From: Salticus scenicus
Lineage: Eukaryota; Arthropoda; Arachnida; Araneae; Salticidae
DNA length: 64,000 nucleotides
Direction of reading: 5' to 3'
NCBI GenBank assembly: GCA_963930645.1
Contig: OZ005648.1
Coordinates: forward strand, 4,850,131-4,914,130
Part shown: piece after piece, positions 12,220 to 22,864 of the stretch
How positions within the stretch are numbered: position 1 is the stretch's first letter
Layout of the letters: each line of letters begins with the position of its first letter
The notes under the pieces: model-generated
What the model saw: only the letters and a program-made list of their open reading frames with translations
Database searches by the model: none
Told to the model about the DNA's origin: nothing
Position numbers and translations under genes: made by a program

Positions 12220-15200
12220 ATGGATAAAAGAAAAAATTTCTCGGAACTGGAGGCTGAGGCCTTTTTATGCTGCCTAGAGAAATTTAAATTCATCATCGAG
12301 AATAAGAAAACAGATGCTGTCAGTAACAAGGAAAAGGCACAAGCATGGGATAATTTAACAGGCACGTTTAACAGTTTTCCCGGAGTGTGTAAAAGGAATA
12401 CACAACTGTTAACGTATTATAAAAACCTCAAAAGAAAAGGCAATAAAAGCCAATCGGACAGAAGAATTAAATTATTTAAGACTGGAGGAGGGCCCTCAGA
12501 AAATGTAATCGTTAATCCCATAGAAGACAGACTGATGGCAATGGGGGCTATCAAGACTCCCTTGATTAATCCATATGATAGTGATGCAGCCTATCATAAA
12601 ATGACCAATTCTGGTAAGTTTAAATAATGTTTCTTACCTTCTTTCTTTTTTTTTAAAATCTGATATATCCTTTTACAAATTACTGAATTTGCTATGTATT
12701 TTTTTTTTCTTAGATACTGCCACCTATGAAACAAATTGCGATCAGGAGGTAAGATCCTTTTTAAATTGCTATCATTAATTATATACAAGATATCTGCCAA
12801 AATAATATTTTGCAAGTCCTTGACATTCCATGAATATATATTTAGATTCATTTATTATTCACATAATCAATAACTTTCTCAATACTTAAATATTTTGTTT
12901 TCCTTTTCCTTTATCATTAATAAATTTCTTCATCATAATAAATTTTAAGACACAAAAGTGCCTTCTGTTTATATCGGTTCTACATTCTTTTTTCAACACT
13001 GATTTTTCGAAAGTAATTCTTATTCTGAAATCCAAAATAATCCCTATAAATAAAGAAAAGTGTCTGTGTGCGCTCTGGTGCTCACACTGATTGCAGAGTT
13101 TCCAGATATGACATATAGGTACCTGGTACCCTGCAAGTGTGCACCTCATCGAGATTTTTTCAAATTTGAATTTTTAAATTGTTTTTTCGATTTTAAACAT
13201 TTGCTTTTATATTTCATTTTTGATGAATTTATTCTTCGATTGTAATCGTCTGCCTACCTTACCAATGGCTATATTATGAATTTATTTTTTATTTAATACA
13301 TTCATTTGAAGGAGAAATCTTTTTTCTCTTTTTAATTTATTATATTTATTGCAAAAAAAAAAAAATGGTAATTCAGGAGAAACTAGTATGTTGTGGCCAC
13401 CACAAGACTTTCTTCTATATTTTCCTATTCAAATTCACTCAGTAACAATAATAATAAAAAAAAAAAAAAAAAAAAATACGATTTTTTTCTAATTTTTTTT
13501 TTTTTTTTTGCTAAAAGAAAAAAATTTGATAACTTTGTTTTAAATTATCACATATTTATAGTTCAACCATTCATTTTGAAAGTATTGACGAGACCTTTCA
13601 AAAGATACCCATCTTGAAAATTTACTCCCCCCCCCCAGTAGGGCAAGCGATGCCCCCACATGCACAAAATTTTTTTCCTAATTAAGTACTACTATTATTA
13701 ATAATTCATATTAATTTTACAATCACAGGTTAAGAATAACTCTCATTATGTATATTTATACGAAATTTTGTCCTATACTGCCATGTTAAAAATTTAGGAA
13801 AAATACGATCACAGTGCCACCTGTTGAGCGATTGATCCCCAAATCTAATCAGCACCAGTTTATGTCAGGGGCCAACTAAATACCAAGTTTGGTTAAATTT
13901 CGTTTAAAAAAAAATTACAATTTTTTGTTGTTGTTGTTGTTGTTGTTAAAAGTTAAAAAAAAATCGATAACTTTGTTTTAAATTATCACAGATTTATAGT
14001 TTAACCATTCGTTTTAAAGGTATTGACGAGACCTTTCGAAAGATTCCCATCTTGAAAATTTATTCCCCTCGAGGGGGGATTTCCCCCCAGTGGGGGTGGC
14101 AAGGCTCCTACACATATAAAAAAAATTTCCCAGTTGACTATCTCTATTATAAATAATTCTTGTAAATTTCATAATGTTTACTAAAAAAAATCTCTTTATG
14201 CACATTTATACAAAATTTTGTCCTATATTACCATGTTAAAAATTTGAAAGAAGCGGGACAATTTTTACCAAAAGTTGATAGGTACTAATTTCTGTCAAGG
14301 TGCAACTACGTACCAATTTGTATGAAAATCTGTGCAGTAGTTCCTGAGATATAGTTGCCACAAAATTTTGTCACACTCACACACAGACAGACATTTTCTA
14401 AAAATGGTGAAATCGTATTCTACAGCTGTCAAAACGTGTAAATCCATCAAAAACCTGTGGTCAAAAATTCTTACGAATCGAATACTTTCTTCTATTGAAT
14501 ATAGAAGAAAGTAAAAATTAGGTATTAAATTTAAAAAACGTATTTATAAAAGTTATGTTTATGTATAATTTTTTTAATATAACAACGTTTATTTTTCATT
14601 TGTTAATTTAATTTCTTTAATTTTTTTTTTTTATTTATAGTATTTGTCAGGAAATAATGGTAGTGAAGAAAGAATTGTTATTACTTACAAACTTTGAATA
14701 AACACCATAAAATGCAATAAACTCGCAACAATTGTTTCGGGTTGAAAAAACACACGACCCTTCATCAGGTGAATAAAGTAAGCACGTCGTGCTTACTCGT
14801 CTGTGTGTGAGTGTGACAAAATTTTGTGGCAACTGTATCTCAGGAACTACTGCACAGATTTTCATACAAATTGGTACGTAGTTGCACCTTGACAGAAAAA
14901 GAAAGAATTGTTATTTGTTTACTTTGCTTAATTTTCTTTTTCTCTCCCCCCCCCCTTTCCCAGGACTCTCATGATGTGATAGAGGTGGACATATCAGAAA
15001 GTTTCCACTCTATTGAAGGACTTTTTGATGATGAGCTCCACACATCATCGGCATCCCAACAAAGTGCAGTCCAAGCATCGACACCACAACAAAATGCAGT
15101 CGAACCGTCAACATCTGAAGAAAAGGAGTCTGAAAAAGTAGAACAGTTTGCAAACATAGTAGAAAAGAATTATCCTTCCAAAAAAAAGTCTTATAAATTG

Positions 15201-15467
15201 AGGAAAAGCTGTAAAAATACAACAGCATCATCTAATGTTGCAGATTCCTTGATTAAACATTCTGAACTGAAAAATAAACTTTTCAACGAAACGCATGAAT
15301 TTGAAAGACAAAAGTTTAATTTGGAGAAAGAAAAATTTGTAATGGCAAAAGAAAGGCATGAAATGGAGATGAAACTATACAATGCCCACTTAAAAATGTA
15401 TGAAATGATTAATGAAAAACTTGAAAAGGGGGAAGATGTGCATTTGTGTATTAATGTAAAAAAATAA
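12220..15467 (+). CDS. Harbinger Myb/trihelix-like DNA-binding protein (three exons)
   Basis: Predicted exons are 12220-12613, 12714-12748 and 14964-15467, joined at GT-AG introns of 100 and 2,215 bp. Phases fit (phase 1, then phase 0) and give 310 residues. I start at ATG 12220; the frame is open further upstream but only a GTG precedes it. Residues about 5-75 form a Myb/SANT-like trihelix domain (KNFSELEAEAF, a Trp at 43, then LLTYYKNLKRKG), the type found in NAIF1 and in Harbinger 'Myb-like' proteins. The middle is acidic and Ser/Gln-rich. Residues about 243-298 are a charged Glu/Lys-rich stretch likely to form a coiled coil. In this superfamily the partner protein binds the transposon ends and helps bring the transposase to the nucleus and DNA. 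AATAAATAAA overlaps the stop codon and may be the poly(A) signal. Intron 2 holds older repeats and a retroposed segment just before the last exon. Confidence 0.85.
13531..14518 (+). repeat. Tandem copies of a dispersed interspersed repeat
   Basis: Lies in intron 2 of the Myb-like gene. The stretch at 13531-13637 (TTGACGAGACCTTTC within it) is repeated in diverged form at 13969-14078. Each copy is followed by a segment containing CATACTGCCATG or TATTACCATG plus GTTAAAAATTT. The second copy continues through ACAGACAGACATTTTC to AGAAAGTAAAAA near 14518. A related diverged copy lies at 50530-50873 and 60947-61290. Family unknown to me; the A-rich 3' end suggests a retroposon tail, but that is inference. 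Confidence 0.7.
14683..14899 (-). mobile_element. Retroposed segment with 16-bp target duplication
   Basis: AGAAAGAATTGTTATT occurs at 14667-14682 and 14900-14915, bracketing about 217 bp. The right half of the insert (about 14808-14898) is an inverted copy of 14288-14385. The left half carries CTCGCAACAATTGTTTC and CTTCATCAGGTG, also seen in diverged form in the repeats at 48205-48680. A long, exact duplication suggests target-primed insertion. The second duplicate lies about 50 bp upstream of the acceptor of the gene's last exon. Strand is tentative. Confidence 0.6.
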
Positions 15468-15472
15468 ATAAA

Positions 15473-16353
15473 TGTTCTTCAATGAAAATTGTTTAATATA
15501 AAATTGTCTAATGAGACACATTAAAATTATATAATTAACATGATTACTGCCAATTAGCAGACTTTTGCACTTTGCTGGTTGCTACATTCAAATGATTTTT
15601 ATTTTTTGATGGAATAATTAAAATGTTTAATTTCGACTGCCAAGTATAGGAAATAATTTCTATATTGTATTCCAGAAAAGGTTTGTATCATCAAGGCTTG
15701 TCACAGAAAGCATAAAAATACTCCATCACAAGGCATTTGTGAACTGCTATAGTGTAGCATTAAATTGGCGAAAATTTAAATTTTACTTTAAAATAGCTTG
15801 GCATTTTTTACCAAGGTCTTAGTTTACAGTCATTTTATTTCATCATAAAAATGGCGAAAAATGTTAAGTCGCCAAGTGTATTCTGTACTAAAGCTGTACA
15901 CACATTATTTTGAGGATGATACATTTTAGCAAGAAAAACACAAAGCAGGTAATTCCACTTGATTTCTTTGTTATAGCTTTTTGGGTTTCACATTAACATT
16001 TATTATATATCTATTATATCATTCATATTACTTACTTATTTGAATCACGCTTCATATATATGACATATAAAATATATATATCAGACATATCGCATTTATT
16101 TAAATGATGATGCAAACTTATTCTAAAAATAAAAAGTACGAAAAAAAAGTATGGCGTTGACCTGACCCCACGTCGAACTGACTTGTACCGAGAAAAACAT
16201 ACATTTGATTAACTGAAATTAATCTCTGTATAATAACACTTCTAGATACATGTTTAATATTTCAATTTTTATTTAATTCACCTGTGAAATTTAATCGCAA
16301 CAGAGAGATATACATTTTTTCCCTGTTGCTTATAAAAATAAATATATTTATTC
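15473..16353. other. Harbinger intergenic DNA, nothing recognised
   Basis: AT-rich, low-complexity sequence downstream of the Myb-like gene. I find no reading frame, inverted repeat or known repeat that I can name. Confidence 0.6.
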
Positions 16354-16360
16354 AGACATT

Positions 16361-16391
<31 letters not shown>

Positions 16392-16855
16392 ATGGGTGCA
16401 TAAACAATACAAATTTATAGCAAGTTAAAGCATATAGCAAAAACTATTTTCAATTTAGAACTTTAAAACAAAAGAAAAATGCTTCAGTATTTGAAATTAA
16501 ATTAGGCACTGAGTAGTACCCGATAGGGAGCAAATTGACTACCATTGATACGAATTAGCCTAGAAACAGATTTAAATTTCAAAATATTTTAATTAACCTT
16601 TTATTTTATATAAGATTTTAAAACTTCTTTACACACCATAAATTTTAAGCCAGCACAGCCGGTTTCGAAAGGACGTAGCCTTTCTTCATCAGGTGCAAAA
16701 AAACACGTGCTACTGCATTGGAGGCAAAGGCAAGACTGAAAGCGACCTGATGAAGAAAGGCTATGTCTTTTCGAAACCGGTTGTGCTGGCTTAAAATTAA
16801 TTCAGACTTTTTTTTTTTTTTTTTTTTGGAGGGATGGGTGCATAAACAATACATC
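16354..16855. repeat. Poly-T repeats around a 54-bp inverted pair
   Basis: Two direct copies of CAGAC, a T tract and then GGGATGGGTGCATAAACAATA sit at about 16354-16412 and 16803-16851. Between them, 16641-16694 and 16745-16798 are inverted copies (51 of 54 positions match by eye) separated by 50 bp. Each arm contains CCTGATGAAG, a short stem-loop and CGAAACCGG on one strand. T tracts next to a shared unique sequence suggest poly(A)-tailed insertions on the minus strand, but I see no clear target duplication. Confidence 0.65.
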
Positions 16856-16993
16856 ATGCATTAATTAAAACTTCTGTAAATCTTAAATTAGGAAATAAAC
16901 AAAGGAGACACACAATAAAGAAGTATAAACAAATAAACTTTTGAGAAATTTATTTAAAAAAAAAAAAAAAAAAAGCTTAAACATAACATAATA

Positions 16994-19900
16994 TTAATTA
17001 AAAAAAGTGGATAGTAAGGCATTTCTTTTGGCTATGCCAGCAGAATGATTAGCTTCATTGCTCCCAGTGCTGTTCATATCAGTGCTGTTATCACAATCCT
17101 CTTCTTCTTCAAATGTGTCATTCATTTTCAAAGTTATATTATGCAGAACTGCAACTGCTACAATAACTGTCATGGAATTTTGCAAGCTGCAACGGAGCTT
17201 TTTGCTGAGACAGGCAAAGCGTCTTTTCATGACTCCGTACTGCCTCTCTACAACATTCCGGGCTGCTTTGTGAGCAGCATTGTACCTGCAAAGAAACATA
17301 TAGTCCAATTATAGAGTAAATTTTAACATTTTTATTTTCAAGGCTTATATCAGAAGAAGAGTTTTGGTTTAAGAGCATCTGGAAATCATGTACAAATTAC
17401 AATATAATTAATTCTACCATTATTCATTTGTTGCGGACGATTCTCTTTACTTTTTAAGTTATTCAATATTTTTAAAAGTATATTTAAAATAAAATTGCAT
17501 AGGCATTATCCCTCGCTTCTATTTATTATTTTATTCTTTATATTTAATTTAAAAAAACTCTCTAAAGATTAATTTTTCACCATTAATTTAAAATTAGTTA
17601 TTACAAAGTGTCTGTACTTATTCATTTTGTTTTGAGGAATATAAAATACAAAATACAGTAGAGCCTCAATCCATCGTTTTACAAGGAGTGCAGGGGGAAA
17701 AAAAATGAAAGCAGGCAAATGGTGAATGCGGGTTAACGGCCCTCTTCACTCACCGTCGCCGGAAGCCCAAGCCAATGTTATTCTATGGGGAAATTATCTT
17801 TACAAATAACTTATTAACTAATACATATTTTTTAATTCTGTTTTCACATTCAGAAAATTCCCAACTGTTAAATTGACGGACCTTTTCTAAAAATGTATTT
17901 TTTTAATTTTTAATATTTTATTTCGAAATTGCAAAATGAAAAAATGTCACATATTGAAAATTCGTATTTTGCAGCTTCAAAATAAAATATAAAAAAAATA
18001 AAAATATATTTTTTCAGAAAAGGTGCATCAATTTAACAGCTGGGAACTTTCAGAATGTGAAAACAGAATTTAAAAATATGTATTAGTTAATAAGTTATTT
18101 GTAAAGAAAATTTCTCCATAGAAAAACATTGGCTCGGGCTTCCGGCGGCGGTGAGTGAAGAGGGCCCAAGTCAAAACACAAAGTCAAATTACAAAATGAA
18201 TAGCTGGTCAAGAGACATGGCATCACGATTTTAATCCTCCATGGGAATAGGGGAAAAGAGAGATTTTAGGATGAAAGAAGTAATTCCAGTTTGTTGGTGT
18301 TTAGGAATAAGGCCAATTGAGTATTCCATGGTCCTAGGCCTAAGGGAGAGTGCCTTCCATGGAGGTCTTTCTAAGGGGCCCTAGCCCGTATTTACTCAAG
18401 TTTCGGTGAAAGCCACAGAAAATTCCAAATGGCTAGGCTGACGAGTGCAAAAAGGGATAAAACCCAGCACCTCACGTCTATCAGCTTTGAGTGCAGAACC
18501 ACTCAGTCGTTGATGGGCTTAATTCCAGTTTGTATGCCATATAGAACCTCTTGAAATCTAGGAGAATTTTTTACAAGGTCAGTAGAAATATTTTACAGCG
18601 ATGAATGCGGGAAAACTCCTTTTTGTAACACGATACATGTGGGTTGCGTTCACATTATTTAAATGCAATTTGTGCAGAAACTATAAAAATAAAACAATCA
18701 ATGCGGAAATGATAGATTGGGGTTTCGCTGTATTTTGCACACAGAAATATGTAAAGGAAGTTGCAAATAATAATACTAATAATTAAAAACATACCTTATT
18801 TGTTGGGGTGTGGATGGATCTAAAAATGGTGTTTGTAGATAGGATCTACATCCATATCCACTATCCCCAACCAAATGGTATTCTGCAGGTACGCGTGTTT
18901 CCAAGACAGCTCTTAGGTGGGAATTGTCAAAAATCGTACTGTCATGAGTAGTGCCTGGCCAGCACGCCACTATATCCCTCACAGCCAGTGAAGCATCACT
19001 GACTGTTTGTATATTTAGAGAGAAGTATCCCTTTCTACAGCGAAATACTTCGGCTAATTCTCCACCAGGGCTTATTATTGGAATGTGCGTGCAGTCGATG
19101 GCTCCATAAACTGCAGGAAATCCGCTGATGTTATAGAAATCCTGACTCACCTGTAAGAATTTAATGAATATTCATAGAAATAATGAATAAAATCTTATAC
19201 ATACAATAACATGTTTACAAAATAATAATTCAAAGATATATAGACTATTGTACTGCCCTCAGTGGCAGAAAGTTTTGTAGCTGTCTGCGACAGGCTTTTA
19301 AAATTTCATAATCTGTCTGCAAAATTTGCATGTAATCAGGGGTGAAAATGACTTACACTCAAAAAACCTTAAATAGCTGATTTGGGGGGGGGGGGACTTA
19401 TCATCAGTGGTGATCTCGTGCAACAATAAACGAATACAATTTGACTGCAGAACAATATAGTGTAAACAATTCTGTATATTCATTCAATTCATCTCATTCA
19501 ATTAAATATTTTATAGCAATGTTTGACACAACACAATATAAATAATTATAAATAATAAAAGTATTAGTTTTGATACAGAAATTTTTTTAAAGTGAATTGT
19601 TATTCGAAAGTTGCAGACAAAAACTGTCTGCAAGCCGTTTTTCTGTGTCCGCGACTATGTCGCGGTGTTTCTGCCGCTGAGGTACTGCCCATAACTAAAA
19701 TAATTCAATAGTAAAAAGTATAGGTGTTATGAAAATAAGAACTAGGTTTTCTATCTTTCTTTTTTTTTTTTAAGCGAAAACTTCTTTAGGCGCATTGAGC
19801 ACTTTTGGGTGAACAAAAAACATGAAACGTGCGTCATCGTCAGCGAAGGTTTTTCATTTGAAGTGAAAACTTTTTTAGGCGTGTTGAGCACTTTTGGGTC

Positions 19901-22670
19901 AACAAAAATCATGAAACTTGCGTCATCGTCAGCGAAGGCTTTCCATGAGAAGAAACATATTTTTTACCAATTTATATTATCGAAAGTGGAATTCGAGATT
20001 TCACCCGATTTACACGTTTTGAGGTGTCCTGAATTAGTTTTCTTTTGCATCTCAGCTACTAATTAAAATAATTTCATAACTAATACATCATTTGAAAGCT
20101 TTGTTGAGTTGAAATCGAATAGTAGCTTACAGAAATTTTTACTGCCAGATGGTGCTGTAATATTTTAAAATTTCAATATTTCAAATTCTAATTATGATTA
20201 ATTTATTTTTAATACATCATTCGAAAGATATTTTAAAGTTCTTTTATATTACCGAAAGTAGAATCCGAGATTTCACCCAATTTACACGTTTTGAGGTGTC
20301 CTGAATGGGTTTTCTTTTGTATCTCAGCTACTAATTAAAATAATTTCATAAGTAATCAATATTTTAACCTAATAAAGTCTTAGTTCATTTAATTTAGGTA
20401 GCTACAAGTATCGTGCCGAATCATATAATACAGATCATTTACACTTCTTTACAAACCAAAAATAATTCGAAAATAATAATTTAATAGCTTGACGATACAA
20501 TTCACAAGTTACTTAGTTTTCACTTCTATCGACAGTCCCCAAAGACTGCTTTTTTTTTTTTTTTACAAGCAATTATACCAACAACTTCATTGCACAATGC
20601 AGGGGTTAATAAGGGAAGCAAAGCCCATTTCGGGGTTGGTGAGCAAAGCCAACCAAGTGAAATACGTATAAGTACGTCTAATAACAGAATGCTCTTTTAT
20701 TGGCGAACTTTGACAAATAATCATTGACATGTAATTAGTACAAAATTACCCGAGACAGTTATTAGTACAGAGCTAAGTGTACAGTGTCAATAGAAATATA
20801 TGCATATATTATTTGAAAAGTACTTGCAAATTTATTTAATGTTAGCCTTAACTGTTGACAAAGAAAATTTCTACAGGCTTTTTATAAACAATGCTAAAGT
20901 ATTAGAGCGAAAAATACAAACAATGCTAAAAACATTTGTTTTGAAAAAATATTTTTCTCTTCAACATGTTATTGCCTACTACAATATCAATTTTAGACAA
21001 AAAAAAAAAAAAAAAAAAGTTACAGAAAATATTATTGAAATTAAAAGGAGATATGGTGCCTTTCATTTGTCAGATACAATAAAGTGATATCACATGCAAA
21101 CATGCAATTTTCATTAATAGCTCTATGTAGCTGAATATTTTTGTGTGGCCCTGTAAATCTAATCCTAATCATATTATATAGAAGGCACTCTTTTGTGCAT
21201 ACGAATGATTTATTTCAATTGCATTAAGCTTTGTACATACATAGGTATTAAAATATGGTTTACAGAAATATCTGTCATAGAACGCAATTCTTTGGAATAT
21301 TTTGAGTAACCCTGTGCATAAACCACTGGTGATATTTACTCTATTTTCTACAGGAAACATCCAATAATGAACTTGAATAACTTATTTCAATTTCATTAAG
21401 ATATATGTACAGTAAATATATGAAAATATGGTTTATAGAAATACCTCTCATAGAACACAATGCTTTGAAATACTTTTGGGTGTCCCTGTACACAAACCAG
21501 TAGAGGTATAAACTCCATTTTCAATAGGAAACATTCGATAGTGAACTTGAATAACATATATCAGTTTCAAGAAATTCCATAAATATTTTAGGGAGTTAGA
21601 CCGCGGACAGACAGACAAACTGAAGTCAACACTGTTGAACCTTGTTGGAAAGTGTTAAAAAGAATGAATATTTACATTTGGCAGCAATATTATTGAAGCA
21701 CTAGCAGTATATGTCAAGCATACAAATCTGGTTGGTTGGTTGGTTGGAGGATTAAGGCCGATTGACTCCTTATGTGTCCTAGGCCTATAGGGGGAATGCC
21801 CTCCGTGGGGGTCTTTCTAAGGGGTCCCAGCCCGTATTTACGCGAGTTTCGGAGGAAACCACGGAAAACTCCGAACGGCTAGGTCGATGAGCGCGACCTG
21901 GGATCGAACCCGGCACCTCCCATCTACCAGCTTTCAGCGCAGAACCGCTCGGCCGCTGGTGGGCCGCATACAAATCTGATGTATATGTTATCAATAAAAC
22001 AAACAAAAACAAAACAAACAAGCACTAGCAATAATTTCTATTTAAAATATGTACATCTAATGGTGTTTTGTTAAATAATTATTTGTCAAATCATTATAGT
22101 CTTACGCTGTTTATAAAAATGTGATAAAAATTCGCGATCAAATTAGGCGAAAAAAAAGGATGTGTGTTTCAATAACTTTGCTGTCAACTGTACACAAATC
22201 ATGCTTAAATATAAGTAAAATGAATTAAAATTTATAAAATTTCAACATACCTGTCGAAGCTCAATTCCAGTGTCTGGCAAACGTATGAAATCTTGCCGTA
22301 ACGATGCAAGGGCTTTTGACACATCGTTGATAGCTCTCGAAGCAGAAGACTGGCTCACCTTCGCTAAATCTCCGAGAACTATCTGGAAACTGCCTGTTGC
22401 ATAAAATCGCAACGCGATTAAAATTTTTTCAGCTGAAGTCAATGCACAATTTTTTTCAGTGGCAGATGATAGCCTGTCATCTAACATTCGTATCAATGAT
22501 TCCACGGAATCTTTATTTAACCGGTAGCGCCGGCGAAATGCCACATCATCCAAATAATCCAAGTCATTCACTCTGATTTTATGTACTGTCCTTTTCCTTC
22601 TTTCTAATGCTTCCAATGACTCTAAACTTTCAATGTCATCTAGTGAAAATAGATCTTCAACGTCAGCCAT
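16994..22670 (-). CDS. Harbinger DDE transposase, HARBI1-like (three exons)
   Basis: Predicted exons on the minus strand are 22670-22251, 19150-18795 and 17285-16994. Introns of 3,100 and 1,509 bp have GT-AG ends, with phase 0 at the first junction and phase 2 at the second. The result is 355 residues with an in-frame stop, close to HARBI1's usual length. An acidic N-terminus is followed by a helix-turn-helix region (about residues 78-121). The DDE_4-type catalytic core has D159 in YGAIDCTH, a conserved D210 in PGTTHDSTIFD, D236 in GDSGYG and E272 in RNVVERQYG. D236 to E272 is exactly a DD35E spacing. The C-terminus is acidic and Ser/Asn-rich. It cuts and rejoins the element ends, probably with the Myb-like partner encoded at 12220-15467. 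Both introns have gained SINEs and MITEs without damage to exons or splice sites. Transcription would start within the right terminal 220 bp. Confidence 0.9.
17738..18166. mobile_element. Palindromic MITE, GGCCCTCTTCAC ends
   Basis: About 429 bp in transposase intron 2, almost entirely an inverted repeat: the left arm starts GGCCCTCTTCACTCACCG and the right arm ends with its complement, with a small central loop. TTAA precedes the left end after one C but is absent on the right (CAAG). The related copies at 45026-45443 and 55428-55845 have TTAA on both sides. A TTAA target is shared by piggyBac- and Kolobok-type elements; I cannot choose between them. Confidence 0.8.
18295..18519 (-). mobile_element. 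tRNA-derived SINE, older copy
   Basis: Diverged relative of the SINE at 21731-21965, in transposase intron 2. TAATTCCAGTTTGT flanks it at 18281-18294 and 18520-18533, a 14-bp target duplication. Shared blocks include GGCCTA, GTCTTTCTAAGGGG and GCCCGTATTTAC. The tRNA-like head is at the right and is mutated relative to the other copy; the tail at the left is reduced to TTGG-like sequence. Confidence 0.85.
19258..19681. mobile_element. hAT-like MITE
   Basis: A 424-bp segment in transposase intron 1 with 14-bp ends CTCAGTGGCAGAAA and, inverted, CTCAGCGGCAGAAA, flanked by an exact 8-bp duplication GTACTGCC (19250-19257 and 19682-19689). An 8-bp duplication and CAGNGG-like ends fit the hAT superfamily. 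CTGTCTGC motifs recur just inside both ends. No transposase frame, so non-autonomous. Confidence 0.82.
19774..20357. repeat. Two direct duplications in transposase intron 1
   Basis: An 89-bp unit beginning GYGAAAACTT is tandemly duplicated at 19774 and 19863; both copies contain GCGTCATCGTCAGCGAAGG. A separate stretch of about 110 bp starting near 19973 (containing CACGTTTTGAGGTGTCCTGA) recurs near 20245, 272 bp later, with a few changes. Origin unknown. Confidence 0.75.
20358..21165. other. Transposase intron 1, nothing recognised
   Basis: AT-rich intron sequence with a T tract near 20550 and an A tract near 21001. A short GGGTTGGTGAGCAAAGCCAA stretch near 20630 stands out by base composition, but I cannot assign it. 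No credible gene. Confidence 0.5.
21203..21565. repeat. 173-bp tandem duplication
   Basis: Units starting at about 21203 and 21375, with the start of a third at 21549, share TTTCAATT-GCATTAAG-like sequence, AAAATATGGTTTA, AGAAATA and CATAGAAC blocks at matching spacing. Copies are diverged. It lies in intron 1 of the transposase. Confidence 0.75.
21731..21965 (-). mobile_element. tRNA-derived SINE, well preserved
   Basis: A 235-bp SINE read on the minus strand. The 5' head has an A-box-like GGCCGAGCGGTTCTGCGC and a B-box-like GGTTCGATCCC, as in a class II (Leu/Ser-like) tRNA. The body has CCGTGGTTTCCTCCGAAAC and GTAAATACGGGC, and the 3' tail is a CCAA microsatellite. An exact 13-bp target duplication GCATACAAATCTG flanks it (21718-21730 and 21966-21978). 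It would be mobilised by a LINE not present here. It is a retroposon, not a functional tRNA gene. Confidence 0.92.
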
Positions 22671-22739
22671 GTTTGTTATTGTTTACAAAGATGAGCTGCG
22701 AAGTGCGCATGCGTCACGAAAAGATCCGACAATTATCTC

Positions 22740-22864
22740 TTTAATCCTCCGATATTCGAGGATCAAAAACGAAGTGTTAAAGTAGCCGGTGAACTGCGGA
22801 TTTTCGTTGGAGAATACCGATTTTTGTATGATCGAGCGATTACCGCTGATCCGAGGTTTAATCC
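22740..22864 (-). promoter_or_regulatory. Subterminal GGATTAAA motifs, right end; transposase 5' region
   Basis: TTTAATCC (complement of GGATTAAA) occurs at 22740-22747 and 22857-22864, mirroring the left end. The same interval is the only upstream space of the transposase inside the element, so it should also hold the promoter. I see no TATA box I would defend. Confidence 0.4.

Noticed and set aside
12177..12365. Minus-strand frame opposite Myb exon 1
   Set aside because: Shadow of the trihelix coding sequence; the plus strand has the domain and correct splice sites.
17738..18166. A TTAA target duplication for the Harbinger-nested palindrome
   Set aside because: TTAA is present only on the left here; the claim rests on the copies in the 7-kb element instead.
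21903..21957. A possible tRNA gene from A-box and B-box motifs
   Set aside because: Followed by a SINE body and CCAA tail and flanked by a target duplication; it is a tRNA-derived SINE head, not a tRNA gene.
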